This document shows, piece after piece, positions 60,584 through 64,000 of a stretch of 64,000 nt of DNA (position 1 is its first letter; each line of letters opens with the position of its first letter). The position numbers and the translations under genes are program-made. The notes beneath the pieces were generated by a model that was not told where the DNA came from, made no database searches, and was given only the letters and a program-made list of their open reading frames with translations. This stretch comes from an uncultured Gammaproteobacteria bacterium (GTDB lineage: Bacteria; Pseudomonadota; Gammaproteobacteria; Ga0077536): contig CALKCL010000007.1 in assembly GCA_938082545.1 (NCBI GenBank), positions 1-64,000 on the forward strand, given 5' to 3'.

Positions 60584-62944
60584 CTAAGGCAATGGCCCTG
60601 ATTTAAGAAAACCTTTGAGAACATTTTCCATCAATTTTGACACATTATTTTTATAATCGTTGTGCGATAAACTGCCGCACCAAGCCAGTGATCCTGGTGC
60701 AAAGAGAGCACCATCATTAGGCGTTTTATAGTAAATCATGTCTGCTCGCACCATGGGATTTTCATCACCACCACCGTAGTAACCGCGGACTGTAAAATGA
60801 ATTTCTTCATTGACTTGCATCATTAAGTCACTATGACCCTCGGAACGCGCCAATAGGAAGGCCTGGTGGGGTGTACCAAACTCTAAGTCATACCGATCGA
60901 TCTCTAACCCCGCAGCACCGCCTCCAACTAAGCCAAAGTCTCCTATAACTTCGTCCGCCCCAATGCCTTTGAACATCCAAGCGCACTCTTTGCGCTTCGA
61001 GTCTGGTTCTCGTCGGTAGTATGTTGATACATCAAACCCGTATGCAGTAAAAGTTAAACCGCAGACTTTAGTTGGCATGCGACCACGAGCTCTCCACATA
61101 CCTCCATACTTCCCATCAAACGCATTATTGTATTCTCCGGGGTTTGCAGTCCAGGCTCGCGTGCCGGCTTCGCCTTTACGTACCTCAATGATATTTGAAT
61201 TATCGGGATGGTATTGACTGACCCAGTAGAAGCCATTTGCACCCATGTACATCCACCTACCACCAGACTGTTGATAAGACTCATAAGCAACCAGCATATT
61301 CTCTGAGGAATATTCAGGATGACTTCCAGTTAGAACTACTCGGTAGCGATTCAGCAAATCTACCCCTTCACGATCAAGATCCTCATCCGTATGAACGTCA
61401 TATTCAATACCTTTCTCTTCTAACCAATCAGTGAGATGAAGGTCTGCATTAAGTTGCCATAAAGAAGGAGACAGCCAATGCCGATATTTAGGCCGCATAT
61501 TGAGTATCGGTCTCAGCCTAGTAGAATAACAAACTCCACTGCCATCAGAGTGACATGAATAGGTAGACAGGCCGTACTCTCTATGTTCATTAAGATAAAG
61601 GTCAGATGCTTGCATAATAGGAACACGGCCGGCTAGCAACTCGGCGACAACAGAATTCGTGGCTAAATTATCATTAGAATAAGCGAGATACGAGTTTGTT
61701 GGCACGATAAAACATACTTTTGCTGTTGCTGTGCCAGCAGGAGGCCTAACAAAGAATGGAACGTAATCTTCAGTTTCGGGAGATTCTTTCCCTTCGATCC
61801 TTAATCGCGCGCCGTATACTCCACTTTTCAGTTTCTTAGGTATCGTATAACTAAAGCTCTCATCCCAACGGGCATCATCGATGTCATCGTCATGGAAATG
61901 AATTGCACCATACTCATTGGGAGCATGGTGATAGACGATATCATCGCTAGTCCAGTTAAAACCAGTCATACCTCGTACAGGTAAATTAATTACAAATCCA
62001 TCCAGCTTATTGGGCGAGGTATCAATTATTTGGCAGGATGCAATATTGTCAGAGATATTTGCATGGAAGTCCCATGCGGCGATAACTAGAGAGCGTAATT
62101 CCGCTGGACAAGTTGTAAACCCACGAGCCAAAGCATCGATACTATGCTTATCTAGTGCCACACTGGAAAAGCGTGGTCTGTCAATTTTCCCATTGTAGAC
62201 TGCCTCTTGCTCGGGAAGAGGGAACTCACTCAAAGCTTCCTTGTAATGCCCTCCTTTGACGTACCGACCAGATGATAAACGCTTTGTGTTCGCAGCCATT
62301 AGTAATGGAGCATTATTCATTGCAGGCTTCACTTTAACTACTTGAGAGATCATCCCTGTAGTTTGAGAAGAAGGGTGCAGCATCGAAAGCCCGAGACCTC
62401 CATTAGTCGGGGTAACCACTGGCTCCTGGATAACTTTCACGCGCTTGGATTTAGCATCGTATGAAACAGCAGCCATATACCAGACTTTCCGAAGCAAAGG
62501 CTTGCCACTCGAAACTTTTACAACCTGTCCTTTTCCGTCCCCTATCCAACACGCCAAACAGCCATTCTCATCAATGAACATACCAAAGCCGCTCTGCTTT
62601 GGGCCTAGCCATTTTGTTATTATCCCTTGCACGCCTTTGTCAGGGGTAGTTGGAAAGATAAAAGCCTGCAGTGTGAAACTAGAAACATCCATTCTATGGT
62701 CGGGCTGTACACACGCATACGACCCTCCATGGATTTTTTGATTTTTACCCTTATATTTTTTATTACATGCCGCTCTAATTATTTTTTCCTTAAAGCCGGG
62801 CCCATCCGGATTAGTGTCACCATGTATTAGTCGTACGATATCCACCGAGTAGTTCTCGTTTTTCTCAGAATTCACATAAAACTTTACGTTATCACCCGGG
62901 CATACGGAATATTTGTCGCTATAACCTGTAATCCTTAACATCAA
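60584..62944 (-). CDS. N,N-dimethylformamidase beta (large) subunit-like protein
   Basis: LamG-like N-terminal region; central VCFIVPTNSYLAYSNDN, VVLTGSHPEYSSENMLVAYESYQQSGGRWMYMGANGFYW resembling DMFase large subunit. Confidence 0.85.
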   Translation of the reverse strand: MMLRITGYSDKYSVCPGDNVKFYVNSEKNENYSVDIVRLIHGDTNPDGPGFKEKIIRAACNKKYKGKNQKIHGGSYACVQPDHRMDVSSFTLQAFIFPTTPDKGVQGIITKWLGPKQSGFGMFIDENGCLACWIGDGKGQVVKVSSGKPLLRKVWYMAAVSYDAKSKRVKVIQEPVVTPTNGGLGLSMLHPSSQTTGMISQVVKVKPAMNNAPLLMAANTKRLSSGRYVKGGHYKEALSEFPLPEQEAVYNGKIDRPRFSSVALDKHSIDALARGFTTCPAELRSLVIAAWDFHANISDNIASCQIIDTSPNKLDGFVINLPVRGMTGFNWTSDDIVYHHAPNEYGAIHFHDDDIDDARWDESFSYTIPKKLKSGVYGARLRIEGKESPETEDYVPFFVRPPAGTATAKVCFIVPTNSYLAYSNDNLATNSVVAELLAGRVPIMQASDLYLNEHREYGLSTYSCHSDGSGVCYSTRLRPILNMRPKYRHWLSPSLWQLNADLHLTDWLEEKGIEYDVHTDEDLDREGVDLLNRYRVVLTGSHPEYSSENMLVAYESYQQSGGRWMYMGANGFYWVSQYHPDNSNIIEVRKGEAGTRAWTANPGEYNNAFDGKYGGMWRARGRMPTKVCGLTFTAYGFDVSTYYRREPDSKRKECAWMFKGIGADEVIGDFGLVGGGAAGLEIDRYDLEFGTPHQAFLLARSEGHSDLMMQVNEEIHFTVRGYYGGGDENPMVRADMIYYKTPNDGALFAPGSLAWCGSLSHNDYKNNVSKLMENVLKGFLKSGPLP

Positions 62945-63008
62945 AGCTCCCCTCTTTAAAAATACTTTAGGCTAGATAATGCAGAAGTTCTCGAGCCCCT
63001 TTAATACT

Positions 63009-63422
63009 TCAATTGTATTTTTCTAAAATATCTTTAACCCGTTTTTTAAAAATAGCATGTTCGCAAGCATCTTCCGACTCATAGACCTTACTTAAAATTT
63101 TGACGGGAACACCCCTGATACCTGAGGTGATTCCGATCTTATATCCCGTATGAGGCACCACACAAATCCTGACATACTTACCTTCCATTCCTTGCCGGCG
63201 AAATTTATCAATCACGCGAGCCAAATCAGCACTATGACGACTCGCTGGATGACCTCCTTGGCCAGGCAAGCCTATGGGATTTAGTCGATGCTCTTCAATC
63301 AACTCTTGTCTTTTTTTCTTGTCTGTAAGTAGAGGGAGAACGTGCGTTCTCGTAATAAAGTCATCTGTTTGAGAATGACTTCGATTTTCTTGTACACCAG
63401 TTTTACGTGCCATAACCACCAT
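63009..63422 (-). CDS. Putative dimethylformamidase alpha (small) subunit-like protein
   Basis: 137 aa, directly upstream of the large-subunit gene, with KRQELIEEHRLNPIGLPG...FRRQGMEGKYVRI...EDACEHAIFKKRVKDIL. Size and context fit a small subunit. Confidence 0.6.
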   Translation of the reverse strand: MVVMARKTGVQENRSHSQTDDFITRTHVLPLLTDKKKRQELIEEHRLNPIGLPGQGGHPASRHSADLARVIDKFRRQGMEGKYVRICVVPHTGYKIGITSGIRGVPVKILSKVYESEDACEHAIFKKRVKDILEKYN

Positions 63423-63857
63423 CCTTAACTAAAGCTAAATAAGGCTGCAGGGGTTTCCTGGAACAGAAGGCATGAGGTTGCAAATACAAATTATGGTCAT
63501 TACAGATAATGCTCCCCGTTCCTTTGTTTCATCAACAAAGAAACCACTAATCCACAGTCTGCAGGTAACAAAGCATTTTTGTCAATGACTTTAAAGGACT
63601 GCGAGACGACTCCATATTTTAGCTCTATTTATCCAGCCCAAAATAAACTAAAAAGCGGCAGATCAAAGGGTTGCGACTATGAAGATTCTTTTCAACCTAA
63701 CTAGACAGCTTCACCGTAAACCAGGCTGTTGTAGTGCCTCAGAGATTCACGACTATTAAAATAGTCAAATCTTGGGAGGATAATTTGTTTATCCATATGG
63801 ATAGTATAGACTTCCATCAAGGAACTACCGAGAAATTGACAGGGAAAGACAAAGACA

Positions 63858-64000
63858 ATGAGTATGAAATTAGGCATCATTCAGTGGACGGAAGGTACGA
63901 CTGGCGAAGAACTAGTTAAGAATGTCAAACGACTCGAGCAACTAGGCTACGAAGAGCTATGGATGCCTGAAGTATGCGGACGAGAGCCTTATGCTACCGC
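63858..64000 (+). CDS. LLM-class flavin-dependent oxidoreductase, N-terminal part, truncated by window end
   Basis: Open to the end: MSMKLGIIQWTEGTTGEELVKNVKRLEQLGYEELWMPEVCGREPYATA. Not in the ORF track because it has no stop. Confidence 0.75.
   Translation, partial: MSMKLGIIQWTEGTTGEELVKNVKRLEQLGYEELWMPEVCGREPYAT

Overview
The window looks like a roughly 43% GC (estimated by eye) chromosomal segment of a gammaproteobacterium, probably marine and metabolically versatile. It holds about 53 protein-coding genes and one RNA gene. I saw no rRNA, tRNA, CRISPR array, prophage or IS element. Recognisable housekeeping blocks are (i) orn / tsaE-amiB-mutL-miaA-hflX-hflK-hflC-hisZ-purA-pdxH, with hfq missing from its usual place between miaA and hflX, and (ii) recR-ybaB-dnaX followed by the SRP RNA gene ffs. 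An assimilatory sulfate reduction cluster (cysDN, TauE/SafE, cysI, DUF934, APS-reductase-type cysH, cysG, cysB-like) lies at 48.7-56.9 kb. The rest is mainly catabolic: acyl-CoA synthetase and dehydrogenase, several SDRs, four LLM-class flavoproteins, hydantoinase/oxoprolinase HyuAB, an intradiol dioxygenase, a CoA-transferase and a dimethylformamidase-like cluster. The strongest non-obvious signals are: (1) a UGA-containing peroxiredoxin-like selenoprotein gene (46772-47422, minus), split in the ORF track, with a SECIS-like hairpin just after the UGA, convergent with a fused FAD-oxidoreductase/SelD gene; (2) a dnaX A10 slippery tract where a -1 shift gives Lys then an immediate UGA, predicting a 382-aa gamma-like short form; (3) a compact five-gene operon (33.8-38.6 kb) combining a CX5R phosphatase, a stand-alone PEP-utiliser phosphohistidine swivelling domain and two proteins I cannot assign to any family. 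The operon is the best candidate for an undescribed system.
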